In this document: piece after piece, positions 55,672 to 64,000 of the stretch | Numbering within the stretch: position 1 is the stretch's first letter | Layout of the letters: each line of letters begins with the position of its first letter | Assembly: GCA_027493885.1 (NCBI GenBank) | Contig: JAOSJZ010000001.1 | Coordinates: forward strand, 1,674,001-1,738,000 | Reading direction: 5' to 3' | From: Gaiella sp. | GTDB taxonomy: Bacteria; Actinomycetota; Thermoleophilia; Gaiellales; Gaiellaceae | Length of the DNA stretch: 64,000 bases | Position numbers and translations under genes: made by a program | The notes under the pieces: model-generated | The model's input: the letters and a program-made list of their open reading frames with translations, nothing else | What the model was told of the DNA's origin: nothing | Databases searched by the model: none

Positions 55672-57260
55672 GTCGGCACCGGCCGCTCCCTGCTCCGCTC
55701 GCCCGCGAGCGCACCGAGCGCGGTCACGATGAACAGCGGGTAGAGCGGCAGCGAGAACTCGGGTGCGATCCCCTGCGAGGCGGCGTGGATTCCGAGCACC
55801 GCGGCCGCCGACGCCCAGAGAGCCACGATCGTCCTCCAGCCGCGCGGCCTGCGCCAGACGAGCGCGACCACGCCGACCGCGAGCCAGAGCGGCGGCCGGG
55901 GGAAGCGCGGCGTGATCCGGTCGAGGATCTCGGTGACCCACGCCTCGCCGGTCCGTGACGGGAGCTCGGCGTCCCAGGCGCGGACCTGCGAGACGACCTC
56001 GCGGTAGCGCCGCTGGACGGCCGGGTCGTGGAAGACGAGCGCGGGGTCGCGGAGCGTGCAGGAGTCGATGTAGTCCGACGCGCACCAGACGAACCCGTAC
56101 GGGACGGCGTCGAGGAGGATCGTCGCCTGCGGGTTCGGCAGCACGACGCCGTCGCTCGTGAACGTGGCTCGAGGCGGCGCCGGCGCCGTCTGGGCCCGCG
56201 GCGCGACCCCCTCTCGGATGGGGGCCTGCACGAGGAAGTCCCAGGACACGTCGGCGACGCCACGCAGGTACGTCCCGGGGTGCTCGCGGATCGCCTCGAG
56301 GGCGGAGTCGAAGATCACGCCGTAGTTGCTGTCGCGTCCGAAGTACCGGTCGGACAGCGCGATCAGCCTCACCGTCTCGTAGTTCGAGCCGTTCGCGAGA
56401 TACGCGTCGAGCGAGACGTCGAGCTTCTCGAACGGCTCCTCGGTGAGGACGTGGTCCTCGATCAAGCCCGCGAGCCGGCGCGAGGCGGGGCCGTTCTCGG
56501 GCGCAACCGTCCGGTCGGCGAGCCACACGCGCAGGAACGGCACCCACGCGCGGCCGCCGCGGGTAACCGTGTAGTCGTCGTACCGGACGCCGTTGTGCAG
56601 AGCCCAGCCCGCGAGCGGCAACGCGGCCGCCGCGAAGCAGGCGGCGACCCAGGTGAGGCGCCGGCGCCAGGGGGCCGCGGCCAGGAGCGGCACGAGCACC
56701 GCGGGCAGCAGGATCTGGTTCGCCGGCCGGATCAGCGCCAGCACCGCGATCCCGGCACCGAGCAGGACGAAGCCCCGGGTCGTCGGCCGCCGCAGCGCCC
56801 TGGCGAGGACGAGCGCCCACACGGCCAGCCCGGTCGCGAACACGGCGTCGCTCGAGGCCTGGTGGTACAGCGTCGCCCAGGCGGGGTACACGAGGAGGAG
56901 CACGGCCGCTGCGAGTCCGGGAACGCGACCGAAGGTGAGCGCGGTCGCGCTCCAGGCGACGACGGACACGGCGAACAGCACGCTGAAGAAGATCTCGAGC
57001 GCGAGGCTGCCACCGACGGCCATCGGCAGCCCGACGGCGAGCGGCGTGAGCGGCGCCCGGAAGAGCTGCACCTGCGAGAGCGGCGGCTCCGAGTCGAGCA
57101 GCTGCAGGTAATAGACGAGGTAGTCCCAGGTGTCGCGCCCCTTGGCCATCGGCCAGCCGAGCGCCTGGAGCCAGAAGACGGCGAGCGCGAGCGCGAAGAG
57201 GACGGCGGCGGCGCGCCGGGTCGGGACGAAGGCCAGGAGCCGCGCCATGTACCCGCTCAC
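55668..57260 (-). CDS. Polytopic membrane protein, GT-C-like
   Basis: About 530 aa with about 10-12 membrane segments. Loop 1: GWPMAKGRDTWDYLVYYLQLLDSEPPLSQVQLFRAPLTPL. A large extracytoplasmic insertion (~270-440) holds ENGPASRRLAGLIEDHVLTEEPFEKL and Cys residues (VWCASDYIDSCTL). It resembles uncharacterised actinobacterial GT-C proteins. GTG 57260 overlaps the upstream GT2 stop (GTGA); an ATG at 57248 is also in frame. Confidence 0.72.
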   Translation of the reverse strand: MSGYMARLLAFVPTRRAAAVLFALALAVFWLQALGWPMAKGRDTWDYLVYYLQLLDSEPPLSQVQLFRAPLTPLAVGLPMAVGGSLALEIFFSVLFAVSVVAWSATALTFGRVPGLAAAVLLLVYPAWATLYHQASSDAVFATGLAVWALVLARALRRPTTRGFVLLGAGIAVLALIRPANQILLPAVLVPLLAAAPWRRRLTWVAACFAAAALPLAGWALHNGVRYDDYTVTRGGRAWVPFLRVWLADRTVAPENGPASRRLAGLIEDHVLTEEPFEKLDVSLDAYLANGSNYETVRLIALSDRYFGRDSNYGVIFDSALEAIREHPGTYLRGVADVSWDFLVQAPIREGVAPRAQTAPAPPRATFTSDGVVLPNPQATILLDAVPYGFVWCASDYIDSCTLRDPALVFHDPAVQRRYREVVSQVRAWDAELPSRTGEAWVTEILDRITPRFPRPPLWLAVGVVALVWRRPRGWRTIVALWASAAAVLGIHAASQGIAPEFSLPLYPLFIVTALGALAGERSRERPVPT

Positions 57261-58294
57261 GGGCGCAGGCTCCCGGCGAGGCGGCGCGCGTCCGCGACGG
57301 GGCTCCGCTCGAGCCGGGCGAGCCGCGCTTCCAGCTCGTCGAGCCGGGCGCCGAAGAACGCGCCGAGGTCGGCCTCGCCGAGCGCCGCATATTCGGCGGC
57401 GAAGAGCGCGGCGTCCGCGACGGGCGAGCGTGGCTTCGGATCCGCGGGGCTCGCGCCGGCTCTCGCCCCGAATCCAAGCCGGCGCAGCGTGTCCCGCAGC
57501 CGTGTGTCCACGGCGTAGGTGCCGTCGGCGAGCCCGCGTTCGAGCGCCTCGTCGTCCACGACGAGCGGCGCGTAGAACCCGTCGAGCTCTCCCGCGCGGT
57601 AGGCCTCGTAAGCCTCGGCCATGTGGCCCGGGATCCCCTTCTCCGCGTTCCGCTCGAGCGCGACGAACTGCGTCACGTACTTCCGCCGGCAGTGCTCGTA
57701 CGAGCGGACCGGGAAATGGAGGATCTCGATCGGGTACCACCCACGCAGCGCGACGAGGCCGTCTGCCAGGGCCTCGTGATTGCCACGCCCGATGCGCACG
57801 TCGGGCCGCGCGCGATGCGCGGACTTGAAGTGCGTGCTGAGCGGATGCGGGTGAAAGCTCGGCGTGCAGAGCCGTACCGTCATCCGCTCTGCGAAGAAGC
57901 GCTCGTCGTCGGGTCGCGGGACGAAGTTCCGCCAGGCGCCGCGCACCGCCCCGAACCGGTCGGGCACGGCGCCGAGCAGGTCCTTGAGGCTCGCGCCGCG
58001 CGCGTGCCAGAACTCGTCTGCGTCGGTGTTGATCACCCAATCCGCCCCGAGCTCGGTCGCGGCCAGCCGCGCCATCCGGGTGACCCACTCCGTCTGGCGG
58101 AGGTCGTCACCCGGCTCGCGGATCAGGTGGAGCACGCCCTCGCGCGCGTAGCGCTCGAGGATCTCGGTGGTCGAATCCTCGGAGCGGTTGTCGGTCGCGA
58201 CCACGACGTCGACACCCGCGTGCAGGTGATACGCGATCTGGGCATCGACGATGTCTGCCTCGTCGCGAACGAGGAGGGTCATGGCGAGCTTCAT
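57257..58294 (-). CDS. GT2 glycosyltransferase of the Glyco_tranf_2_4 type
   Basis: 345 aa. MKLAMTLLVRDEADIVDAQIAYHL, VVATDNRSEDSTTEILERYA, the lipid/donor side EPGDDLRQTEWVTRMARLAA, metal motif NTDADEFW, NFVPRPDDERFFAERMTVRL, and HFPVRSYEHCRRKY. A C-terminal coiled coil (LGAFFGARLDELEARLARLER) closes it. It is a paralogue of the four genes at 60299-64000. The ATG overlaps the PIG-L stop (ATGA). Confidence 0.87.
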   Translation of the reverse strand: MKLAMTLLVRDEADIVDAQIAYHLHAGVDVVVATDNRSEDSTTEILERYAREGVLHLIREPGDDLRQTEWVTRMARLAATELGADWVINTDADEFWHARGASLKDLLGAVPDRFGAVRGAWRNFVPRPDDERFFAERMTVRLCTPSFHPHPLSTHFKSAHRARPDVRIGRGNHEALADGLVALRGWYPIEILHFPVRSYEHCRRKYVTQFVALERNAEKGIPGHMAEAYEAYRAGELDGFYAPLVVDDEALERGLADGTYAVDTRLRDTLRRLGFGARAGASPADPKPRSPVADAALFAAEYAALGEADLGAFFGARLDELEARLARLERSPVADARRLAGSLRP

Positions 58295-59023
58295 GCCGGC
58301 GGCGAAGGGTAGCCCTGCGCCCAGCCGATCCATTCGGCAGCGACGGCATACCGATGCGGGCCGCGCCGCAGGCTCCGACGCATCCCGAGGAGCGGTAGCT
58401 GGGAGCGGTAGCAGCGGATCGCGCGCCATTTCGCGATCCGGTCGCGGAGCCCGAGTGGGAGCGGCTCGAACGCCGCCTGCCCGAAGAGCTGTGTGAGCCA
58501 TGCGTGCACATGCGGCCGCTCTCCCACGCGGCGTGTGTAGGGCTGCTCGCCGTAGAGCCCCATCCCACCCGCGCCGCGGCTGGTGTCCGACTTCAAGTCG
58601 GACACCAGCCGCCGCACGAGCCAGCTGTGATCGGGGTGGCTGAGCGGAAACCCCGGCAGGAGCACGAGGTCCGCGCCCTCCACGGCCTCTGCGACCGCTC
58701 GGCGCACCTCGCGGTCGTCGCCGTGGCGCTCGTAGTCGACGGCTCCCGAACGGGAGCCACCTCGGAGTCACGCCGAGCACGGCCGACGCGGCCGCGTCCT
58801 CGGCGCGTCGCGCCTGCGCGGCCTCGCCCTCCGTCCGAAAGCCCGCACGCCGGTCCCAACCGCCGCTCGGGGCCACGGAGCCCGGGTCGAGTGCGAGCAC
58901 CGTGAGCAACTCGACACGAGCGCCGCCGCGCACCCACCGCGACATGGATGCGCCCAACGAAAGCACGCCGTCGTCGGAGTGCGGCGAGACGACGACGATC
59001 CGCTGTCCTCGAGACCCGGCCAT
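58291..59023 (-). CDS. PIG-L-family deacetylase, frameshifted near 58744 and carrying a palindromic insert
   Basis: The corrected protein is 243 aa. The zinc motif is VVSPHSDDGVLSLGASM (HSDD instead of the common HPDDE) with the second site LSHPDHSWLVRRL. These enzymes remove N-acetyl groups from amino sugars. One extra T near 58744 breaks the frame: without it WLPFG is followed by AVDYERHGDDREVRRAVAEA. It lies within a GGCTCCCG hairpin. Residues SDLKSDTSRG come from a 37-bp perfect palindrome (58576-58612) that looks inserted in the coding sequence. It likely deacetylates a glycan residue. Confidence 0.8.
58576..58612. repeat. 37-bp perfect palindrome inside the PIG-L gene
   Basis: Two 18-bp arms (left GCGGCTGGTGTCCGACTT, right its complement) surround a single central base. 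The inner core starts GGTGTC and ends GACACC, the same ends as the intergenic palindromes at 10531 and 10686. It keeps the PIG-L frame and adds a short charged loop between the HPDH motif and GLYGEQPY. Confidence 0.75.
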
Positions 59024-59043
59024 GCCCGACTATCATCGCCGCC

Positions 59044-59782
59044 TTGACCGGCTGGCGACGATACGTGCCTGCGTCCGTGCGCGCCCGCCTCAGTCCGCTG
59101 CGCGCCGCCTACGTCGACCGGCGCCGGCGGCGCCCCCCGGCGCTCGGCGACCTCCGCCGCGTGACGCCGATCGACCCGAACTGGGGCTTCGAGCGAGGCA
59201 CCCCCGATCGACCGCGTCTACGTCGAGGAGTTCGTCGGCTCGCACGCAGCAGACATCCGAGGGCGGGTGCTCGAGATCGCCGCGCCCGACTACACGACCC
59301 GCTTCGGCCGCGGCGTCGAGCGGGTCGACATCCTGATGGCGACCGAGGGTAATCCGCAGGCGACGATCGTCGGCGACCTCACCGACGCGCCGCAGATCCG
59401 AGGCGACGCGTTCGACTGCGCGATCGTCACCCAGACGCTCCAGTTCGTCTATGACGTCCGCGCCGCGCTCGCGACGATCCACCGCATCCTCGCGCCGGGC
59501 GGGGTGCTGCTCGCGACCGTGCCCGGGATCACGAAGCTCTCGCCGCCCGAGGACGAGCAGTACGGGGAGTGGTGGCACTACACCGCCCGCTCCGCGCGAC
59601 GGCTCGCGGAGGAGGCGTTCGGGGAGGGAAACGTCGAGGCGCGCTCGTTCGGGAACGTGTTGAGCGCGACGGGGTTCCTCTACGGCCTCGCTGCATCCGA
59701 CCTGAAGCCCGAGGAGCTCGCCGCGCACGACCGCCTCTACGAGGTGATCGTGGGCCTACGGGCCGTGAAGCAGACGGGTTAG
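59044..59782 (+). CDS. Class I SAM-dependent methyltransferase (Methyltransf_11), frameshifted at 59201-59205
   Basis: The corrected protein is about 245 aa. N-terminal RRYVPASVRARLSPLRAAYVDRR is basic. The SAM fold reads VLEIAAPDYTTRFG (motif I, unusual AAPDY for the glycine loop), IVGDLTDAPQI, FDCAIVTQTLQFVYDVRAALATIHRILAPGGVLLATVPG. One extra C in 59201-59205 breaks the frame; without it GTPIDRVYVEEFVGSHAADIRGR joins the halves. TTG 59044 is the likely start, 20 bp from the divergent PIG-L start; GTG codons shortly downstream are alternatives. Confidence 0.8.
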
Positions 59783-59805
59783 TCGGATCGGTCGGGACGA
59801 GGCGC

Positions 59806-60078
59806 TCAGCGCGGCGGCGTCGCGTGGGCAAGATTCGCCCGCACCTCGGCGTAGAGTGGCTCGGGAGCCATGTCGATCCCGTTGGGCCACGTGATCGTGC
59901 CAGCGGCGGTGTCCACGGCAACGCGCCGGAAGTACGCGGGGTCGCGCAGCGGTTCGAACACGCCCCGCCACGTGCGCCCCGAGAAGTCCACGTCGCCAAC
60001 GGTTCCATCCTCGAAGGTGAGGCGCAGACGGTAGTCATCGATCACGTCGACGCCGGTGATGTCCACTAACGGCTCCAT
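59806..60078 (-). CDS. DUF2442 domain protein
   Basis: 90 aa. The compact beta-rich core is DVIDDYRLRLTFEDGTVGDVDFSGRTWRGVFEPLRDPAYFRRVAVDTAAGTITWPNGIDMAPEPLY, a clear DUF2442 pattern. The function is not established; the family is often paired with DUF4160, and such pairs have been proposed as toxin-antitoxin-like. The ATG lies inside the end of the DUF4160 frame, overlapping by 13 bp, with AGGAGG touching the start codon. Confidence 0.85.
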   Translation of the reverse strand: MEPLVDITGVDVIDDYRLRLTFEDGTVGDVDFSGRTWRGVFEPLRDPAYFRRVAVDTAAGTITWPNGIDMAPEPLYAEVRANLAHATPPR

Positions 60079-60227
60079 CCTCCTGATGTTACGGCGATGA
60101 TCTCTCCGGAGAAGCTCACCGAGACGGCCTGACCCGCATACCGGACATGGAAGTGCGGCCGTGCGTGTGCGCCCTCGTTCCAGTACATCCAGATGCCGAT
60201 CCCGTAGAAGAAGCTGATCCGCGGTAT
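60066..60227 (-). CDS. DUF4160 domain protein, start codon apparently ATA
   Basis: The frame reads PRISFFYGIGIWMYWNEG, then ARPHFHVRYAGQAVSVSFSGEIIA, which is DUF4160 (about 53 aa here; many members are near 80). In the place of the usual starting Met there is ATA (60227-60225), with a stop codon two codons upstream. The only ATG comes within the domain (in IWMYW). It may be a decayed copy, a base error, or a rare start. It pairs with DUF2442. Confidence 0.6.
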   Translation of the reverse strand: MPRISFFYGIGIWMYWNEGAHARPHFHVRYAGQAVSVSFSGEIIAVTSGGWSR

Positions 60228-60298
60228 CCCGATACGCTAGGGCCACGACCAACTCGGCGGAATCGCCCGAGACGGAACCTGCGCCGCAACGACCCCCG

Positions 60299-61384
60299 CT
60301 AGCGGAGTTCCGGCGAGCGGCCGAGGACGCGCTGTGCGCTGCGCGTGAGCCTCCGGTAGACCCTTCTCGGGAGCCGCTGCTCGACGGTTTGCAGCCGGCG
60401 CTCCAGCTCGTCGAGCCTCCGCTGGAGCCGGACGACGTCGGCCTCGCCGAGCACCGCCGCCTCGACGGCGTACTCGGCGTCCTCGACCAGCGTCGGCAGC
60501 GGGAAGCGAAGCTCCCGAGCGCTCCCGGGCGGCAGATAGCCCTCACCCGAAGGATCACGGAGGGCGCGGAGCGCGTCGCGCAGGCGCGTGTCGACGACGA
60601 GCCTACCCTCGGCCGTCCCCCGCTCGAGCTCTGCATCCGAGACGACCAGCGACTCGTAGTACCGGTCGATCCGGTCGCTCCGGAGCGCCGCGTACATGTC
60701 GGCGTGGTAGCCGGTCGGGGGCCTCGCGATGTGCCGCTCGAACGCCGTGCCCTGCAGTCGTGCCTTGTGCTCGCACTGGGCGACGGACCGGAGCGGGAAG
60801 TGGAAGCACTCGATCGGGAACCAGCCCCGGAGCGGCGCGAACGGGCTGTCCACGAGCGCATGGTTCCCGCGCGTTACCCGGATCTCCGGATGGCCGCGAT
60901 GGACCACCTTGCGGATCGGCTTGTAGATCGAGGCCGGGTCGTTGATCGGTGCGAGCGCCGAGAAGCGCACCGTCATCCGCTCGGCGAAGTGCTCCTCCCC
61001 GGGCCGCGGGCAGAACACGCGCAGGAACGCCCCCACGGTCCCGTAGCGCGGCGGCACCGCGCCGAGCACCTCCGAGAGCGAGGCCCCGCGCGGCCACCAG
61101 AACTCGTCCGCGTCGGAGTTGACCACCCAGTCCGCGCCGTAGTCGGTCGCCGCGAGCCGCGCCATGCGGGTCACCCATTCGTCCTGGCGCAGGTCCTCGC
61201 CCGGCTCGTGGATGAGGTGGACGTGGCCCGAGCGGGCGTACTCCTCGAGCACCTCGGTCGTGCCGTCCTGCGAGCGGTTGTCGGTCGCGATCACGAAGTC
61301 GACCCCGGCGTTCAGGTGGAACGCGAGCCACGAGTCGATCATGTCGATCTCGTCGCGCGCGAGGAGCGTCATCACCAGCGTCAT
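60299..61384 (-). CDS. GT2 glycosyltransferase of the Glyco_tranf_2_4 type (tandem paralogue 1)
   Basis: 361 aa. MTLVMTLLARDEIDMIDSWLAFHLNAGVDF, ATDNRSQDGTTEVLEEYA, EPGEDLRQDEWVTRMARL, NSDADEFWWPRGASL, HFPLRSVAQCEHK, and a C-terminal coiled coil (LQRRLDELERRLQTVEQRL). It is the last gene of a tandem run coupled by ATGA overlaps and is the most diverged of the four in the run. Confidence 0.87.
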   Translation of the reverse strand: MTLVMTLLARDEIDMIDSWLAFHLNAGVDFVIATDNRSQDGTTEVLEEYARSGHVHLIHEPGEDLRQDEWVTRMARLAATDYGADWVVNSDADEFWWPRGASLSEVLGAVPPRYGTVGAFLRVFCPRPGEEHFAERMTVRFSALAPINDPASIYKPIRKVVHRGHPEIRVTRGNHALVDSPFAPLRGWFPIECFHFPLRSVAQCEHKARLQGTAFERHIARPPTGYHADMYAALRSDRIDRYYESLVVSDAELERGTAEGRLVVDTRLRDALRALRDPSGEGYLPPGSARELRFPLPTLVEDAEYAVEAAVLGEADVVRLQRRLDELERRLQTVEQRLPRRVYRRLTRSAQRVLGRSPELR

Positions 61385-62419
61385 CGACGCGCCAGTCTAC
61401 GAGCTACCCGGCGCGGCCCTCGCGCGAGGGCGTCGAGACGTCGCTCGAGCGCGTGGACGCGCTGCTCGGCCCGGACGAGCCGGTCGACGTCGAGCAGCAC
61501 CGACGCCTCGGCGGCGTACGCGGCGGCATCGGGGGATCGGGGAGGGAAACGTGAGCCTCCGGCCGGCGCCGGGGAGCCCGAACGTCCCGTCGTCGTCGCG
61601 CAGGACGCGAAGCGCGTCGCGCAGGCGCGTGTCGAGCGCGAGCGTCCCGTCCGCGAGACCGCGCGCGAGCGCGTGGTCGTCGACGGCATGCGAGTCGTAG
61701 AACGCCTCCAGCCGGCCCTCGCGAAACGCCTCGTCGAGCAGGAGCTGGTGCCGGGTCGGCTCGTAGTCCCGGTTGCGCAGCCAGCCGCCCCGTGCCTTCC
61801 GCTCCAGCTGCGCGACCGAGCGGAAGGAGAAGTGGAGGACTTCGAGCGGATGCCAGCCGCGCAGAGGCTCGAGCCCGGGTGCCTCGGCGCTGTGGTTCCC
61901 GAACTCGACCTCCACCTCGGGATGCGCGCGATGAGCGACCTTCTGGTGGGCGTGGAAGATCGTCTCCTTGTCACCAGACGGGGCGGGTGCGGCAAGACGT
62001 ACCGTCATCCGCTCGGCGAAGAACGCCCCGTCGTCGGGACGCGGCAGAAAATGACGCCAGCAGCCTCCCACCGCGCCGAACCGCGTCGGCACGGTCGCGA
62101 GGACGTCCTTCAGCGAGCCGCCACGGGGCCACCAGAACTCGTCCGCGTCCGCGTGGATCAGCCAGTCCGCCCCGTGCTCGGCCGCGGCGAGCCGCGCCAT
62201 CCGCGTCACCCACTCGCCCTGGCGCATGTCGTCACCGGGCTCGCGGAGCAATCGCAGACAGCCTGCGTCCGCGTACCGCTCGAGAATCTCGGTCGTCCCG
62301 TCGCTCGAGGCGTTGTCCGTCGCGAGCACGAGGTCGACGCCCGCATGGAGATGGAACGCGATCTGCGCGTCCACGACGTCGGCCTCGTTTCGCGCGAGCA
62401 GCGTCAGGGCCAGCGTCAT
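61381..62419 (-). CDS. GT2 glycosyltransferase of the Glyco_tranf_2_4 type (tandem paralogue 2), frameshifted at 61531-61535
   Basis: The corrected protein is 345 aa. MTLALTLLARNEADVVDAQIAFHL, EPGDDMRQGEWVTRMARLAA, HADADEFWWPRGGSLKDVLA, HFLPRPDDGAFFAERMTVRLAA, HFSFRSVAQLERKARGGWL. The five-G run at 61531-61535 has one extra base; without it RRLTFPSPIPDAAAYAAEA leads into the coiled-coil tail ending in VARRLARR. It is nearly identical to the next paralogue in long DNA stretches. The corrected stop overlaps the start of paralogue 1. Confidence 0.85.
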
Positions 62420-63457
62420 CGACGCGCCAGTCTACGAGCTACCCGGGCGCGGCCCTCCCGTGAGCGCGTCGAGACGTCGCTCGAGCGCGACGACACGCTC
62501 CTCGGCACGGACGATCCCGTCGATCTCGACCAGCACCGACGCCTCGGCGGCGTAGGCAGCGTCGTCGGCCGCGCTCTCGCGCCGGAACTCGATCGTCCGC
62601 CTCTCCCCGGGAAGGGCGAACGAGCCGTCGTCGCCGCGAAGACCGCGGAGCGCGTCGCGCAGACGGGTGTCGACGGCGAGCGTCCCGTCCGCGAGACCGC
62701 GGCCGAGCGCCTCGTCGTCGACGGCATGCGAGTCGTAGAACGCCTCCAGCCGGCCCTCGCGAAACGCCTCGTCGAGCAGGAGCCGGTGACCGGTGGGCTC
62801 GTAGGCCGGGCTGCGGAGCCAGCCGCCCCGTGCCTTCTGCTCGAGCTGCGCGACCGAGCGGAAGGAGAAGTGGAGGACTTCGAGCGGATGCCAGCCGCGC
62901 AGAGGCTCGAGCCCGGGCGCGTCGGCGTTGTGGTTTCCCCGTTCGATCTCCACGCCGGAGTGTCCACGGTGCGCGACCTTCTGGTGGGCGTGGAAGATCG
63001 TCTCCTTGTCGCCCGGGTGCGCCGGCGTGGCGAGGCGAACCGTCATCCGCTCCGCGAAGAACGAGCCGTCGTCGGGGCGGGGCAGGAAATGGCGCCAGCA
63101 GCCGCGGACGACGCCGTACCGCGCGGGCACTCTCGCGAGGACGTCCTTCAGCGAGCCGCCTCGCGGCCACCAGAACTCGTCGGCGTCGGCGTTGAGCACC
63201 CAGTCGGCGCCGTGCCGGGTGGCCGCGAGCCGCGCCATCCGCGTCACCCACTCGCCCTGGCGCATGTCGTCGCGACGCTCGCGGAGGAGCTGTAGGCATC
63301 CCGCGCGCTCGTAGCGCTCGAGGATCGCGGTCGTCCCGTCGCTCGAGGCGTTGTCCATCGCGATCACGTGGTCGACCCCGGCGTGGAGGTGGTACGACAC
63401 CTGCGCGTCGACGACGTCGGCCTCGTCGCGGGCGAGGAGCGTCATCACGAGCTTCAT
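62416..63457 (-). CDS. GT2 glycosyltransferase of the Glyco_tranf_2_4 type (tandem paralogue 3), frameshifted at 62445-62447
   Basis: As sequenced the frame stops at 62432 (ending GGPRPGSS). One G fewer in 62445-62447 restores the tail VARRLARR of paralogue 2 and a stop overlapping that gene's ATG, giving 346 aa. Motifs: MKLVMTLLARDEADVVDAQVSYHL, AMDNASSDGTTAILERYERAG, RRDDMRQGEWVTRMARL, NADADEFWWPRGGSL, HFSFRSVAQLEQKARGGWL. It is the closest relative of paralogue 2, pointing to a recent duplication. Confidence 0.85.
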
Positions 63458-64000
63458 CGCTGCACCGTCCTTCGCAGACGGAAGGCCCACCTGCGCCCAT
63501 CGCCGTCGGCATCCTCCGCCCGCGGGCGCCGCTCCAGCGCCGTGAGCCGGCGCTCGAGCTCGGCGACCCGGGACCGCACCCGGTCGGCAGGGTCCGGGAG
63601 GACCGAGACGTCACCCGCGAGGTCGGCGGCCGCTGCTACCCCGTGGCGCGCGTGCGCCGGCTGTGCGGCTCTCGCCCCGAGCGCCTCAGGGCCGAAGCGA
63701 AAGCCGGGCACGAGGGGACGATCCCGCCTCTCGCCCGCGAGCCCGCGCAGCGCGTCCCGAACTCTCGTGTCGACCGCCAACGTGCCCGCGGCGAGCCCCG
63801 CGGGCAGCTGGTCGTCGCGGACGACGTACCTCTCGTAGCGCTCGCGAAAGCTGCCCGCGTGAAGCGCCGCATGTGCCGCGCCGACGTGGGGGCCCACGTC
63901 ACCCGGAGCCGCGAGCGCTCGCCCCCAGGCCTCGATCTTCGCCTGCGCCTGCGCGAGCGTGCGAAGCGGGAAGTGGAGGACTTCGATCGGGAACCACCCG
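63454..64000 (-). CDS. GT2 glycosyltransferase of the Glyco_tranf_2_4 type (tandem paralogue 4, partial at window end)
   Basis: Only the C-terminal ~181 residues are inside the window: GWFPIEVLHFPLRTLAQAQAKIEAWGRAL, then FRERYERYVVRDDQLPAGLAAGTLAVDTRVRDALRGL and a C-terminal coiled coil (SRVAELERRLTALERR). These match the ends of the other GT2 paralogues. The stop overlaps the start of paralogue 3 (ATGA). Confidence 0.84.
   Translation of the reverse strand, partial: GWFPIEVLHFPLRTLAQAQAKIEAWGRALAAPGDVGPHVGAAHAALHAGSFRERYERYVVRDDQLPAGLAAGTLAVDTRVRDALRGLAGERRDRPLVPGFRFGPEALGARAAQPAHARHGVAAAADLAGDVSVLPDPADRVRSRVAELERRLTALERRPRAEDADGDGRRWAFRLRRTVQR

Noticed and set aside
58741-58758. GGCTCCCG-AA-CGGGAGCC hairpin as a regulatory element
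   Set aside because: It lies inside the PIG-L coding sequence at the frame break; it more likely promoted a sequencing error.

Overview
The window is very GC-rich, gene-dense bacterial DNA with frequent GTG starts and ATGA/GTGA start-stop overlaps. It probably comes from an actinobacterium, perhaps of the Thermoleophilia/Gaiellales type. The support is a Streptomyces-style PHO box, a class E-like sortase with a proline/threonine-rich surface protein, and a fused alpha-gamma 2-oxoacid:ferredoxin oxidoreductase. The taxonomic guess is inference from gene content. No tRNA, rRNA, CRISPR array or transposase was seen. No gene-free stretch exceeds about 300 bp; the longest are 5843-6108 and 10484-10709.

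1-4.2 kb: phosphate sensing (pstS with a PHO box, a PhoR-like kinase, a divergent PhoB-like regulator), then a self-regulated MarR-MFS efflux operon. 4.3-10.5 kb: a sortase and its presumed surface-protein partner, a DHA2-type MFS pump, and korAB. 10.5-18 kb: a palindromic repeat pair, a small unknown gene, a secreted glycoside hydrolase with a UDP-glucuronate decarboxylase, an MFS-GNAT pair, an alkylsulfatase, and rpsR with a small basic protein.

18.2-64 kb: one very large surface-glycan locus. It contains a Wzz-like chain-length protein, a short phosphoglycosyl transferase to start glycan on lipid carrier, many GT2 and GT4 glycosyltransferases, at least six polytopic membrane proteins of the PMT/GT-C kind, FkbM and other methyltransferases, a PhyH dioxygenase, a PIG-L deacetylase, an ATP-grasp enzyme, and a Wzm/Wzt exporter whose ATPase has a C-terminal glycan-recognition extension. 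The likely product is an exported, methylated and deacetylated polysaccharide. Two toxin-antitoxin-like pairs (VapBC and DUF4160/DUF2442) sit inside the locus. Its right end is a tandem array of paralogous GT2 genes, two with nearly identical 3' ends.

At least 14 genes are interrupted by single-base frameshifts. Most lie in short G or C runs, and one is in the central-metabolism gene korA. This looks more like consensus error in the assembly than mass pseudogene formation, so these genes are described as single corrected CDSs spanning both frames. One shift creates a false fusion of the sortase with its substrate. The most unusual signals are a palindromic element shared between an intergenic region and the inside of a PIG-L coding sequence, a 27-bp palindrome covering the marR start codon, the surface-protein terminus LAHTP beside a sortase, and the GT2-GT4 and FkbM-GT4 fusion enzymes.
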